64,000 bases of DNA from Schistosoma mansoni (taxonomy: Eukaryota; Platyhelminthes; Trematoda; Strigeidida; Schistosomatidae), in NCBI RefSeq assembly GCF_000237925.1, contig NW_017386093.1, positions 1-64,000 of the forward strand, written 5' to 3'. This document shows, in pieces, positions 44,641 through 57,864 of this stretch (positions are counted from its first letter, which is position 1; each line of letters begins with the position of its first letter). A program made the translations under genes and the position numbers. The notes beneath the pieces were generated by a model. The model had not been told where the DNA came from and searched no databases. It saw nothing but the letters and a program-made list of their open reading frames with translations.

Positions 44641-44824
44641 CCTAATGCTGAACTACCGAGCCGATATAGCCGCGAAATTATTTACCGGGTATGAATGTAT
44701 TATTAAGGTTTTCTAGTTCCGCGTTGTTGATATATACATCTACAACTGATAACTTTATTTGACATATATGCATCTTAAGAGGATTGGCCTGATACGTCTC
44801 TCAGTCTTTCAGTACATCTAGTAC

Positions 44825-44890
44825 ATTCAACAAGCGTGTCTCACCCTATTTAGGACTCTTCAGCTGGATGTCCCTGGCACATCCATATGT
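44825..44890 (-). mobile_element. Sm-alpha SINE fragment
   Basis: Reverse fragment with TATTTAGGACTCTTCAGCTGGATG, the complement of stem I, the core and stem II. It is followed directly by intron sequence before the phosphoglucomutase donor at 44998. Confidence 0.5.
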
Positions 44891-44998
44891 TGATATTGAC
44901 GTAAAAGACCCTAACAAACCCAGAAGGTCCATCTTTTGAAACCGCTGGCATAGAGTCGATATAACCTACTTTACAGGCATAAGACAAACAAAACTTAC

Positions 44999-45347
44999 AG
45001 ATTAAGTGCCCTACTGGTAGGCATACTTCGTGCAAATCCATGAACACCATTCTCTTGAAAATATTTAATACAATCCGTATTATCTGCAATCACAGCTAAT
45101 GAATCACATGGTGATACAAAAAACCCGTGTCGACCAATCAGCATATTTCGATCACCATCACCATCAAAAGCGGCTGCCATTGCAAGTGATGAATCAGCCA
45201 CTATCATTTGGACAAGATCTGCGGCATAAGTCAAATTTGGATCAGGATGACCACCGCCAAAATCTTCTAATGGTTGAGATTTAATAGCTAACTCTGAATT
45301 TAATCCAAGTTGATTGCATAATATCTCATGAATGTAAGGTCCCATGA
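44999..45347 (-). CDS. PGM1: phosphoglucomutase exon with metal-binding loop
   Basis: 349 bases: [58 protein letters not shown] and [24 protein letters not shown] is the Mg2+-binding loop of domain 2; [12 protein letters not shown] and FARSMPTS are PGM1 hallmarks. The acceptor (AG at 45349-45348) leaves TC, which with the G of the previous exon makes the Val of GV(V)GPY. Donor AATCT/GTAAGT, GT at 44998-44997. [11 protein letters not shown] has Arg where the mammalian enzyme has Gly. Confidence 0.92.
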
Positions 45348-45584
45348 CTATGTACGTACATATTGTATGAGAAAGAAGGGAAGATGTAAAAAAAGGATTA
45401 TTAAAATACATCCACTATCAATTATGTTCATTGAGAGGCAATGCAGTAACTTCATCCAGAACAAAGTGGTCATTCCAACATTTATAGCCGAACCTATTTT
45501 CCAAGAAGGATGTGATACAGTGGACCAGACAAAAGACGCCAAGGGAAAAGGCCACGTTGAAGATTCTGACAGTTGCTTTTAGTC

Positions 45585-45930
45585 CCATATGCTCTTCAAT
45601 TTTAGTAATACTGCCTTTGGTTTGCCGATTCGTGCATTAACATCTGTATCATATCATCCTTGTCTATCAATGATGTTGATTAAGTACGTGAAGGCTTCCA
45701 TCTCTTCTAGAGCTTCTCCATGAAGTGTGATTGCGTTGGTGCTCTCTGTGTTGTATTTGAGGATTTCGCTTTCCCCTTGTATATGTTGAGGCCTACTTAT
45801 TCAGAGGTTAGTGCTACACTAGTTGTCTTCATCTGCATTTGTTGGTGTGTATGGGATAGAACAGCTAGGTCATCTGCAAAGCCCAAGTCGTCTAGTTGCA
45901 TCCGAGCTGTCTATTGTATTCCGTGCTTTA
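45585..45930 (-). mobile_element. RTE LINE RT fragment, same old lineage as 24641-24969
   Basis: Read on the minus strand it is nearly identical to 24740-25080: CTATTGAAGAT-like end, the diagnostic CTGAATAAGTAGGCCTC, and ACTTAATCAACATCATTGAT. It ends abruptly at both sides. Confidence 0.7.
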
Positions 45931-45959
45931 GAAGAAATGTGTTTTTATAATACGCATAG

Positions 45960-46125
45960 ATAGCCTTCGATCATCAATTTTCATCTTGAGGTGTATCCTG
46001 AAATTTTCTCGTCCGGTCAACAAATGCTCTACCTACTTCGTGGTTTCAATGTACTAAAACTCTTCACCCCGCCTAACGACTGTGACAACTTTGACGACAC
46101 GTCCCGCCAATACTTATAAGCCATT
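45960..46125 (-). repeat. repeat, inverted partner of 42905-43075
   Basis: CTCTACCTACTTCGTGGTTTCAATGTACTAAAACTCTTCACCCCG-type sequence, slightly diverged from its partner. Confidence 0.55.
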
Positions 46126-46594
46126 TTAATAGTAGTATTCTCCACACAAATGTAGCATTTTAGAAACAAATTTAGTGAGATTTATGTATGGATAGAGGTG
46201 CTTATAGTCATAATTGAATAGTAATACATAATCCTGTTTGTTCTTCGCTTATACGAAGGCATAACTTATTGTGTAAAAATATGACAGATTATTATTGTAC
46301 TTCAATGAACTGAAAACAGAATCATCCTATTTGTTTAGGAACTTTCGTCTAAATTAGAGCGCATAATTTCACAGTATTTGGGCGCCCAGTTGATGTAAGA
46401 CATTGTATTTACTTCAAATTCATTCGCTGGGATTGTTTTTGTTCCTATTTAATGCCATCCTATTCGTTTTTAATCCCATGAATCTCTTATAATCTCTAAA
46501 ATTACCACACAATTGATCTTATCTGTCTCTGAACTCCACCCACCCTTTATGTTTCCTTGATTCTAACACCTAATAACCTCTGACCTTTTCTTGC

Positions 46595-46760
46595 ATATAT
46601 ATATATATAGTTATTACTGATAACCTTTTGTCATTCCAATCCTTTACATTCACTTATGTCCATTGTTCCACACTATTCATTTATCTCATGCTAAGATTCT
46701 AATACATATTTGGTTGTAAGCAGCTGACGAGAAACCGCGAAATATAATGAATTCATATTA
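46595..46760 (+). repeat. possible retroelement tail
   Basis: A short (AT)n run, then a stretch ending AGCAGCTGACGAGAAACCGCGAAATATAATG. That end resembles the CACG-AACGT-type ends found 3' of Penelope-like elements. Weak call. Confidence 0.2.
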
Positions 46761-46929
46761 TTCTGCATCAATATTTGTTCTAGCTTTATTTAATTTCATA
46801 AAGGAAACTAATTGCATGAAAGACAGAATTAGACTTTCAAAAATCACGGTGGTACGATAGTGACGCAAAAAAGATAGTCATGTTTATTCTTGTGTATATT
46901 GGGAAGAAAAGATAATTTAATCGATTAAC

Positions 46930-47072
46930 TGGGAATATTGTTAAATTCATTTATTTGGTACGGATTAAAATGGTCAGAGTGAATAAAACTATTGTCTGGG
47001 CACCCGGGCATTATCATAACCCACATACAAATCAAGTGACTTGTGTGGCGCATATCTATTTGGTACCTAATA

Positions 47073-47076
<4 letters not shown>
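46930..47076 (+). repeat. retroposon 3' end (family of 58975-59830)
   Basis: TGTCTGGGCACCCGGGCATTATC..ACATACAAATCAAGTGACTTGTGTGGCGCATATCTATTTGGTACC corresponds to 54300-54375 in reverse and to the end of 58975-59830. Here the tail is replaced by (TAA)n. Confidence 0.6.

Positions 47077-47107
<31 letters not shown>
47077..47107. repeat. (TAA)n microsatellite
   Basis: About nine AAT units at the tail of a retroposon fragment. Confidence 0.85.
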
Positions 47108-47108
<1 letters not shown>

Positions 47109-47129
47109 TCTACATCTATCAACATAGCT

Positions 47130-48690
47130 CAGTCCAATCATCAATGTCTTCATGAACTGATACCATGTTTTGGTTTGGTCACCCCTAGCTTTCTTCCAAC
47201 CTACTCCCGCACCAGAAAACACAGCCCGTCGAGATGGGCAGTGGCCGGGCATAGGTGACACAATTCCCAACCACTTCAATTGATGAGGATTTGCTAACCC
47301 CGGGATTGCTGACTCCATGACCCAAAAAATACACGAGCAATGCTTCTTTGACACCTATGATTTAATACTAGTAACCTATGTATATTCTCTACTTTTAATG
47401 GCCATGTTTCACATCCATTAATTAGAACGTAACGAGCATCTACGTAGTAAACTCGGCCTTTGGTCGTGAGACGGATATCTCGCCTACACCACAAGTAATG
47501 CAAGTTGGAAAAAGCCAACCGAACCTTCTGAATCCACTCCAGGACTTCGCCAGACACCAGACCATCAATACTGAGGAAAATCCTATGATAAGTGAAGCGG
47601 TCGATGCATTCAACTACCTCACTCCCTATCACTAATTCAGGTGATGACACAAGTTAATAATGATGCAACATTTTGCACTGGGAGAGATAGAATAGAATTC
47701 CAAACATCCTTTCATTTTTACTTAAGATGGTCAGAATAGTCTGCATTTTGTTAGCGTCTTCACCAAACAAAACTATATCATCTGAGCATTTCTAAGTCAA
47801 CAAGTGAATCTCCTGGTAGAAGATGAACCCCTGAAAAGTAAGACAATGGAAGTGTTATCTTTAAGAGCACGTCTATGACAAAGTTAATTAAAAATGGAGA
47901 AATCAGATAACCGTAACGAACACCACTTGAGGTAACCCATTTTGATGATAGTTCGCCGTAAGCTCTGACTCGACCAGAAGTGCTTGAGTAGAGAGCTTGT
48001 ACAAGGTCAATGTGCTACTTTGGTACGCTTTTCAATGACAGACACTGCCACAAAACCTCACGATCAACAGATTCGAACACCTTTAACTTCGTCTGAGCTG
48101 CAATCGATGGGAGAGTAAGCAAAGACAACGAAGAGGCAGCGGCGTGTGTCCTAGTCTTTTTGAGTTCTTACTGTCTTGCTTAGTCAAACACCGCACAAAC
48201 AACTGTCTATTGAAATCCCGTCTAGGAGAGCATGTTCTGCTTTTGAACTTAAGGCTATACCTACACCAGCGAGGCCAATTGAGGTAGAAGTGGGGATTTC
48301 AGATGCACAAAAGATAAATCGTATTGGTTCTTTACATTGACAAGCTGAGGTCAGAGAATGAATGTACTTGGACCCTGTGTGTGCTTCGAAGACTCAGCAT
48401 ACATTGGTGGCGCGAGATTCGAGAATCTTAACTAAATAAGTCTGCTGTCCTATCTGACACAGTTGGAACACTAAGGCCTCCAAAATGTAGTTTAGACTAT
48501 GGTTTCAGGATATCAGGAATAGCATTTGATGAATTGAAATCATTAGCATTGGTAGCGCATGGTGATAAAGATGAATGAGAAAAATTATTGGTGAGGGAGG
48601 TACTCGGTTGTCAAGATGATCTCGGGTGCCGATAGTGGGATGAGGGCGGTTGTCACTTGCCGGCTGCCCACACCGTGAAGGTGGGAAGCA
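47130..48690 (-). mobile_element. RTE-like LINE copy, rearranged
   Basis: From right to left: 5' leader (GTGTGGGCAGCCGGCAAGTG in reverse near 48670), endonuclease remnants (48080-48450), and RT remnants (around 47760-48060). Then PELVIGSEVVECIDRFTY, CRRDIRLTTKGRVYYVDARY and GCETWPLKVENIHRLLVLNH (47294-47650), and the end WLGIVSPMPGHCPSRRAVFSG..GVGWKKARGDQTKTW (47130-47300). Coding blocks follow the family order but are interrupted by deletions and stops. Confidence 0.7.
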
Positions 48691-49790
48691 CAAACCTTGA
48701 TGAATTACATCTGACGTAAAAGTGAAGTACTCACTGCTAAATAATTTGCTCCAAAGTCAACTATGATAACAGTTTCAAGGAATGTCACTTTCAGTTAAGT
48801 ATACTTAATACCTGACGTTATGACACGTATAAGTACATGGGAAACATACAACCATGCATAATCTAGAAACTTTAATATTTCTAGGTATTTTGCTTCGTAA
48901 ACTTTAATTCTTTTGAGAATTAAACCGGAAATATGAATTAAAGAAATCTCGGGAAAATGTTTCCTCAAATTAATGAAAAGAGTTAAGTCATTGATTTCAT
49001 TGTTGATAAGCTCACATGAAAAAAACGAAAACCAAGCCAACAACATGGTAAGCAAAGATGGGAAGATCCAAACAAACAATACTAAGTAAATTTCAAGCCA
49101 ACAACAGTTGTAAGTGTTCACTATTGTTTGATATCGAGACTCCTTTCCGAAGTTTTAGGTAAGAGACCACATGACTAAATGAGAGTTTAACTATGTAGGG
49201 GGAAGTTAGACATATATTTATCGATAACATCACATTATTGTCACATACACAAACACAAATACACCCCGATGCCATGAATATGTAAGGCACTAGTGCTCTA
49301 TGTAAGATCCAAAGACCCTGGATCTCATCTGATTGGGAGTCATATGTGACCCCCACCCAATGAGTCTCACAAACTCTCAGGTAGATAGTTAAGTTGAGAG
49401 GCTTCTATTCTCACTTTAGACGTCATAAGTATCAACTTCATATAGGGTTACAAACTAGGATAAGACATTTGTTCAGTAATCTTTTCTTTCAATGGCTCTC
49501 CAGCTTAGTACAGTGTCTATGGTGACGAATATCTAATAACAGTAACAGTAATAATAGTAATTAAATTCATTTAGTATTGTTTGTGTGATTGGAACTAGAT
49601 ATTAATAAAGTCGGAAACAGGGCGGAGAGTCGTTCTATCAAACAAATGCTCAGACTCACCACTGGACGAGAATGGGCGCCTCTCTTCTGAATACATGATC
49701 GAGGATGCAACGACTGGGTGATGAGGCCACTACCACTACCAATTTGCCGGACACTGCTTCTGGCGGCTAGATGGCGGGCTACCATGAGGT

Positions 49791-49990
49791 NNNNNNNNNN
49801 NNNNNNNNNNNNNNNNNNNNNNNNNNNNNNNNNNNNNNNNNNNNNNNNNNNNNNNNNNNNNNNNNNNNNNNNNNNNNNNNNNNNNNNNNNNNNNNNNNNN
49901 NNNNNNNNNNNNNNNNNNNNNNNNNNNNNNNNNNNNNNNNNNNNNNNNNNNNNNNNNNNNNNNNNNNNNNNNNNNNNNNNNNNNNNNNNN
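49791..49990. other. assembly gap (200 N)
   Basis: A run of exactly 200 N, probably a fixed-size placeholder. The sequence on its right is an inverted SINE, a likely cause of assembly failure. Confidence 0.99.
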
Positions 49991-50090
49991 TTGGTAAGCA
50001 GAGATGGATAGTGGCTAGCATTGGAATCCAGGACGCGCGTTTCGTCCTATTTGGGACTCGTCAGCTAGATGTACCTGCATCCCAGAGTTG
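49991..50090 (-). mobile_element. Sm-alpha SINE, inverted half of a pair
   Basis: Reverse complement of the hammerhead part of the next element: GGTAAGCAGAGATGGATAGT, CAGGACGCGCGTTTCGTCC, GGGACTCGTCAGCTAGATGTA. The hammerhead core (CTGACGA, GAAA) is kept; stem I carries a mismatch. The left part is lost in the gap. Confidence 0.75.
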
Positions 50091-50091
50091 A

Positions 50092-50275
50092 GGACTCAGT
50101 GGCCGAGTGGATAACGCGATGGCGTTTGAAGCGAGCGTACTGGGTTCGAGTCCCAGAGTGAACATCAACTCTGGGATGCAGGTACATCCAGCTGACGAGT
50201 CCCAAATAGGACGAAACGCACGTCCTGGATTTCACTGCTAGCCACTATCCATCTCTGCTTACCAATAATAGTAAT
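50092..50275 (+). mobile_element. Sm-alpha-type SINE, well preserved
   Basis: tRNA-like head with A box (GTGGCCGAGTGGATAACGC) and B box (GGGTTCGAGTCCC), then CAACTCTGGGATGCAGGTAC, the hammerhead (50186-50230) and TTTCACTGCTAGCCACTATCC. It is the freshest Sm-alpha copy in the window and forms a large palindrome with 49991-50090. Confidence 0.8.
50186..50230 (+). ncRNA. hammerhead ribozyme (Sm-alpha type)
   Basis: Stem I ATCCAG (50186-50191) pairs with CTGGAT (50225-50230). Core CTGACGA is at 50192-50198. Stem II is GTCC/GGAC within 50199-50212. GAAA is at 50213-50216, followed by a minimal stem III and GTC cleavage triplet (50222-50224). All core positions are intact. Schistosome Sm-alpha hammerheads of this form are known to self-cleave; activity of this copy is inferred. 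Confidence 0.8.
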
Positions 50276-50309
50276 TGTTATTATTATCATAAATAATAAA
50301 TTCTCTCAC

Positions 50310-50445
50310 CTCCATTAAGACCACTGACAAGCAATTTAAATGGTTCACGCTCATCTGAACCAATCAGTAGTGTTTTAATAGAATCAAAATCGAACAATGT
50401 ACGCATGTAATCGGCATAATCAGAAACACTGCTTATGATCGTTAC
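50310..50445 (-). CDS. PGM1: phosphoglucomutase exon 3
   Basis: 136 bases: VTIISSVSDYADYMRTLFDF, then DSIKTLLIGSDEREPFKLLVSGLNG. Human PGM1 has [27 protein letters not shown] here. Acceptor AG at 50447-50446; donor GGAG/GTGAGA with GT at 50309-50308; one G is left for the next exon. It links domain 1 to domain 2. Confidence 0.88.
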
Positions 50446-52500
<2,055 letters not shown>

Positions 52501-52839
52501 CTAAATATCACACAGAAGAAAGGTGGGTGAAATAAACTATGCATTATCTATTAGTCATGGGTCTAAGCGGTTACTCAATTTACAAGTGAACATACAAAAC
52601 CAGTGAATTTAGAGACAAGGCTAAACTAGTGTGTTCATCATGAACAGAATATGATTGATATTAAAATTCCAAATAAACAGAGAAATTCATTTATTTAATT
52701 CCATTAATCAAAAATTATACAAGTCTACGGTTACCTTGTTGCTAAAAGGCGTTCATTTCTTTAAGGTCATAAAATACTTAATTCTGTTAATTATCAGAAG
52801 GGGTTTTGTGGAGATTTAGTATTTTTCATAGTTGAAAGC

Positions 52840-52890
52840 GTGAGTCAATTGAAGCTAGACCACCATGGAAAACCACAGATGTCGCTTTCA
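52840..52890 (-). mobile_element. SINE 3' tail fragment
   Basis: GAGTCAATTGAAGCTAGACC, then ACCATGGAAAACCACAG, is the complement of the tail of the 585-785 SINE, without the rest. Confidence 0.5.
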
Positions 52891-53149
52891 ACTTAATTCT
52901 GTATAAATAGTGCCATTCAACAATAGGACTTAAATACTTTACGGTGATAAATTTGAGATAATAAGACATATGATAATGACTTATAGATTAAACGAAAGCT
53001 TAGAAATAGGAGAATATAAATACATAACAATACAAGCGTCTACTAATCATACAGTAAAAAAACCCAAGTAACGATCCTTGTATGATAGTCCCACGAGCTA
53101 AAATTCACTATTTGTCCTATCATATCAAAAAGACTGACCCAAGACAACC

Positions 53150-53330
53150 ACTGAAAACTAGGAAGCTCTGGACAGCCGTCTCACCTTAGTATAGAACTCC
53201 ACAGTAGTAGTGTGCACTCACGATCCCATCAGGGATCGAACCCAAGAACACTTGACCACTCGAACTAGTGGGTCGTTGTCCAATGGAACAACTTCAACTT
53301 CAATCAATTAGCGATATAGGGCGATAGACA
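53150..53330 (-). mobile_element. tRNA-derived SINE copy
   Basis: Reverse copy: AACTAGGAAGCTCTGGACAGCCGTCTCACCTTAG, GTGTGCACTCACGATCCC, GGGATCGAACCCA (B-box complement) and an eroded A box. Confidence 0.6.
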
Positions 53331-53409
53331 TTCATCACAATTGTTGACATGGGTTTCACTTCAGTCGTGTCTGAACTCCACCAGCCACGGCTTCTTCTTG
53401 GGACTTCAG

Positions 53410-53545
53410 GAACATCTCGAAGACATTAGTAGTCTTAATAAGTGATCTTTCGTCGCAAGGCTGGAAGGTACTGGGTTCGATCCTTGATGGGGGTGTAAAT
53501 GCCTAGTATTGCCACTGTGGAATCCAGTACTGGGATGAAGGAGTT
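53410..53545 (+). mobile_element. SINE copy, degenerate
   Basis: CTTTCGTCGCAAGGCTGGAAGGTACTGGGTTCGATCC (anticodon-like arm and B box) followed by a body whose hammerhead is reduced to GCCACTGTGGAATCC. Confidence 0.45.
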
Positions 53546-53738
53546 GTAATGCCGCTCGGATTCTTAATGTCTATTAAGATAGACAAACATCATCAAAGTA
53601 GGACCTGGTGCAGACGTGCACTGACCTAAGTTTCCATACTTAATTAGCATGATGAGACAAGAAATTCAACTTGGAGATTAAATCAAATCCCACGAAACCA
53701 TAATAAACAATTTTTATTAAAAAGAAAAGGAAACACAC

Positions 53739-54002
53739 CCCATTTGCTAAGCATATTGGAATAATGATACTTTCTAATGATTCTCGTACAAAATAGCGAC
53801 CGTCCCCTCCTAAAAGAAGTCGAACTGGTTGAGATTTGTTCAACAATTCACCAACAGCTGCATTTAAAATAGATTGTATGAAGTTCTCAGTGTACCCATG
53901 TTGCATAAATGTTTTCGTTGGTTTACGTAAACCACTTGTACCTGGTTTCTGGCCAGGAAACGATTTGGTCGGCTTTACATCGACTGTCAACATTTGAGAC
54001 AT
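53739..54002 (-). CDS. PGM1: phosphoglucomutase exon 1
   Basis: Phosphoglucomutase interconverts glucose 1-phosphate and glucose 6-phosphate in the cytosol, linking glycogen to glycolysis. The exon begins at ATG (54002-54000): MSQMLTVDVKPTKSFPGQKP, GTSGLRKPTKTF, NFIQSILNAAVGEL, LLLGGDGRYFV and IPICLANG. GQKPGTSGLRKP is the N-terminal substrate-binding signature and the GGDGRYF strand is conserved. Length to the signature matches PGM1, which supports this start. The donor GGG/GTGTGT (GT at 53738-53737) ends the exon in phase 0. Found exons sum to about 1538 bases, against roughly 1690 for a full PGM1. The shortfall equals the one missing exon. No promoter motif is evident upstream. Confidence 0.93.
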
Positions 54003-54264
54003 AATCTATAAATTGCTAAAAAAACGGGAAAGTATCAGTAAAGATATGAGAAGTGACGTAGTTGACGGTGCAATTATCTTGGAAGTCTCATCAGCCTTGG
54101 GGGGTTGGAATTTGATGGAATCCCGACACGAACACAGAGCTGGGTCGTCTTTAGTCAACTTGCGTTACTTGTGGAATATATAAGATATCAATATGTCAAT
54201 TAAGTGACGAGTTTACTACGATGAAGTGAGCTCCAGTCAAATTTATAGCAGTGAAACGTATTTA

Positions 54265-54740
54265 TTAATTTATCTGAACACATAAATATTGGTACAAAGG
54301 GGCACCAGATATATATGCGCCACACAAGTCACTTGATTTGTATGTGGGCTATGATAATGCCCGGGTGCCCAGACCAAAGCAGGTGGTATTCTTAGAGGGC
54401 CACACTCGGAGCCTTTGACGTAAAGGTCTGATCCACAAAGCAGTGGATCAACATCAGGAGATGCAGTCCCATGGTAACCAGTGACCAACAATTGGTTCAT
54501 ACGACACTTGTTCCCTCAGGATACTGGAGCCCATGTGCACTATTGGTTAGGAACCAGGGTTTTCCAACTCCCCTAGGTGGATCCTCCATATCCACCAGCC
54601 CGGTTAAAGAGCCGGACATTCGCTTTTCGACCTCTCAATTTCGTAAACAACATCCCTGTCACGAGAAGGCAGTGGTTGTATGCACGTGGCTATGTGATAG
54701 CATTTTGAGAGGAAGAGCTGACTCTCCCATACTTTAGTCA
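54265..54740 (-). repeat. retroposon copy (family of 58975-59830)
   Basis: Reverse-oriented: TATTGGTACAAAGGGGCACCAG, ACACAAGTCACTTGATTTG, TGCCCGGGTGCCCAG, CCATGGTAACCAGTGACCAAC, CCAACTCCCCTAGGTGGATCC and GACATTCGCTTTTCGACCTC. All occur in the mirrored order of 59400-59800. The 5' half of the family is missing. Confidence 0.7.
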
Positions 54741-54769
54741 CACCAAGGCAATTGGGGACCTTTAAAAAC

Positions 54770-55170
54770 AAAGGATATTGGTCAGTTAGTGGTATTCGAC
54801 CACAGATGTCTTTGAAGCACTGGTTGCGCATTTCAAGATCGTGGAGTCAGCAGTAGTGAAGTTAGACGCAAAGTAAACCGATTAGAGAGGTATAAAATCA
54901 TTGTCGACTGAGATGGTTAGGATATGTATTACGTATGCCCATTCAAAAAATACGTTAACGATGATCGATGGTGCAAGAGTAGGTTGGAAGGAAGCTAAAG
55001 GCAGCCAAATCATTCCATGAAGACATGGATTATTGGACTGAGTCATGTAGGTACGTGCAGACTACCTGGTTGGGGTCCGCACGATCATCACAACCAATGG
55101 TTAGGAGTCTTTAGACGACATGGCTCAAAATCGCTGGCCATGGCCCACATGCATTTATTCCTTATCTTCC
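54770..55170 (+). mobile_element. RTE-like LINE fragment, 3' end
   Basis: Reading frames give VFDHRCL, SEVRRKVNRLERYK, then KTWIIGLSHVGTCRLPGWGP and HDHHNQWLG, the last ~100 residues of the RTE-like family. It is interrupted and 5' truncated. Confidence 0.65.
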
Positions 55171-55344
55171 ACTAAATCCTAAGCCTTTAAATTCCTCGTA
55201 ATTTTCTTATTTATTAATTTATACTTCCTAAAATCGCATCTTCGATGCCTAATCTTTCTTATAAACATCTTACTTACTTACCTAATGCTCGGGTTATCAT
55301 TACCTCTACTACTCTGTGATTTGTCCCGATAATTTTATATCGCT

Positions 55345-55430
55345 ATGCTAATGGAATGCGGCTACTTGAACTGATGTATAGGTGTCAGATCTAAAGTTGC
55401 GTTTGAGTGACCGATCAGTATAATGCACGG
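55345..55430 (+). repeat. dispersed repeat block
   Basis: CTAATGGAATGCGGCTACTTGAACTGATGTATAGGTGTCAGATC, related to 63270-63345 and 44100-44160. It lies shortly after an RTE 3' end. Confidence 0.45.
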
Positions 55431-56389
55431 ACACGAGAAAATATCTTGAACTGTGGATGAACTTGGGACACATACATGAAGGTTGAGGAAATGTTGTAGT
55501 CTGCACAAGGTCTACAAGTCATTAATTACTCGCAATTACAAATACATGAACTTCTTAGTAGTTTCATTTGTTGTAGCCGCTTAATTGTCAAGTCTTCTCT
55601 AAAATTCTCTGTGAACCGATCGTACATTAGCATCAGGTACTGAGATTGGCCCCGTGACCTTGAAATCCCTCAAACGAATCTGATTGGCTCGTCCATAAAT
55701 TATAGTCTCATCAAACTACGAAATCCAACAATCCCTACAGCTCCTTTATAATAAAACTCCAGGATTGTTACATTTCTTAGTTTGGGAAGAATAACTTGGA
55801 ACAGTGCTATCAAATGAACACTATCGTAAAATGAATATATGGTAAAGTATGGGCTACCTCCAATATCAGAAAGTTTAGGCACATCCCTATTTTGCACAGT
55901 TTGCTTGGGTTGTGCATCCACTTTCATGACAAAAAGCTGTAAATACGACACCAAATTATAACCGAATTTCTTCATATAAAAATTATCCGAACAAGTGTAC
56001 AGGTTGACATACTCGCTAAATTACCCGTCAAATATACATGGACTATGGTGATCACAAGTATGGTTTATTGGGATGTGAAAATAACACACTTCAACTATTT
56101 ATCAAGAGATATTAATTTTACAACAACATCTAAATTGTATAAATAACGGCCTGTAACAGAACTCTGATAATCTGAATTGAATTCACATGTCAAATTTATA
56201 GACCATGGGTATCGCGACTGATTTTACACCCCTTTTGTATGATAATGACTCTAAATACCGTAGTCTAACATATATTTACTTTTCAAACTGTAAGATACAT
56301 ATATAAATAATATCCAGGGCAATAAAGAACATAACAATGACGACTTTTCAGTGATCAGTCAACGTGAATATCTCAATCGCAGCCTCAAT

Positions 56390-56525
56390 AGCACAGTATT
56401 GACGTCTCAAACAATAGAACTGGATCTCGATGGGTTCGAACTTCACAAGGAGTATTGGTTGCCACAGAATTGTGGATGCGCCTTATTGACGAGAGATGAC
56501 TAGTACGAAACACCCAATCGCCTAA
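56390..56525 (+). mobile_element. SINE copy with hammerhead remnant
   Basis: GATCTCGATGGGTTCGAACTTC (B-box region), GTGGATGCGCC, then TATTGACGAGAGATGACTAGTACGAAACACC: core and GAAA boxes are recognisable, stems weak. Confidence 0.5.
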
Positions 56526-57150
56526 ATTCTATACATAGTGCGAACGATGCCCAGTCACTTTAGACTACTGCTACTGACTGGCACACATAGCATCTTGATC
56601 GATAGAATTCTATCAGAACAAGACAAACATAACATTGATAAACCCCATTCTAGATTTGTATCACAATTCACTAGAAAATTACATGGCAAACACTGTGCCA
56701 TAACCTGCCACCTAGATCGGTACAGTGAATGTGGAACGGTTGTCCAGAGGTTGAGGCAGAACCCAACACCAACAGACTTTGGTTTTTATCAACCAGAGGT
56801 AGTATTGATAGCCCCACACACTCAAAGTTAAATATACTATTCCGTATCTGGTAAATGGGTGAATAAATAAATGGATAAATACATATTTCACAATAACAGA
56901 ACTCAATGAATCAACCAATCCACCAACCCGTCAAACCACATGACAAGAATAGATTTAACTCATAATCAATAACACACATAAAAAAGAACCAGACAAAAAC
57001 TCACAAAACAAAGAGAGGGGAAGAGAAAAAATCAAAACAAAGGATTAATGTAGCATATAATTTATGCATAGATTCACTAAACATGAATATATTCCCCGTT
57101 TTTCACTATGTACAACAAAAAATTGAACGATTTCTCTCTCGCGCGATTGT

Positions 57151-57243
57151 TTATTTCTTTGGTAATGACTTACTAGCGCCAATATTGGCCAACGAGTCTG
57201 CTTCTTCATTGCCGTGTACGCCACGATGACTACGGACATGGTA
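57151..57243 (-). CDS. RNASEH1: RNase H1, terminal exon
   Basis: 31 codons including TAA (57151-57153): YHVRSHRGVHGNEEAD then SLANIGASKSLPKK. Family members read HVPGHSGFIGNEEADRLA; the His of the flexible loop (RSHRG) and the last catalytic Asp (EEAD) are kept. Acceptor TTCTCATTCAG (AG at 57245-57244). Phase 0 joins it to the exon ending in Trp at 62863, giving IEIIW/YHVRSH, equivalent to IQWMHVPGH in human. This closes the RNase H fold in the normal place. Confidence 0.88.
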   Translation of the reverse strand, partial: YHVRSHRGVHGNEEADSLANIGASKSLPKK

Positions 57244-57864
57244 CTGAATGAGAATAGAGAAAATACGAATTGGAAAACAAAAGGAGAACCAATGAAATAA
57301 CACGAAACATTTGGGGTGCATACTAGATATAAAGTGGGTAGAAGTTTTATAATTACACACACATACATACTCGCCCATTCCAATTCCCCATAATTTTTTC
57401 ATAGAGGACAGTTTGATGAATAAGCGAAGTTTAACATCATAAAAATGAACTGAAATAGAATGTCGGTCGACACATTGAAATGCAATGGTGTAATGGTGTA
57501 ATATGGCCGAGCAATGATTACTAAAAACATAGAATTGTTGATTTAATACCCGAGTTGATATATGAAGACAAGGATTTGAAATATAAGAGATGATGAAATG
57601 GATACATATTGGCTGTTGTCGAACCGCAAAAATGTTAAGAAAACTATATCGTCAGATTTAAGACTCACGCTTGTAAATACTATGATTTTGACTTCTTACT
57701 CACTACTTTAATCCTTCGTTTAGACGGTTGGAGGAAGTTGATAAGAAACTCTGCTCGACATAGGTTCCATGCTATTCGGCAGTAGTTAGTAAGATGTACG
57801 CGTAGTTTTGGGAAACTGGTGTCCCCTGGTGGATTTTATCGAGAATCATCTAGCTTCAGAGGCC

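Larger units (their letters stand above)
45348..50309 (-). other. phosphoglucomutase intron with assembly gap
   Basis: 5-kb intron holding an RTE RT fragment, an inverted-repeat half, a retroposon tail with (TAA)n, an RTE copy, the 200-N gap and a head-to-head Sm-alpha SINE pair. Confidence 0.6.
54003..57150. other. intergenic region between phosphoglucomutase and RNase H1
   Basis: It should contain the phosphoglucomutase promoter and the RNase H1 3' flank. Seen: a reverse retroposon copy, an RTE 3' fragment, a dispersed repeat and a SINE remnant. A 91-codon frame at 55700-55975 (minus) has an acceptor-like TATTTACAG inside but no homology that I recognise. Confidence 0.45.

Noticed and set aside
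49718-50091. Open frames crossing the N run
   Set aside because: They exist only because the unknown bases give no stops.
55700-55975. 91-codon minus-strand frame as a gene
   Set aside because: It has an acceptor-like site and protein-like stretches but no homology that I recognise, and it lies between repeats; evidence is too thin to call.
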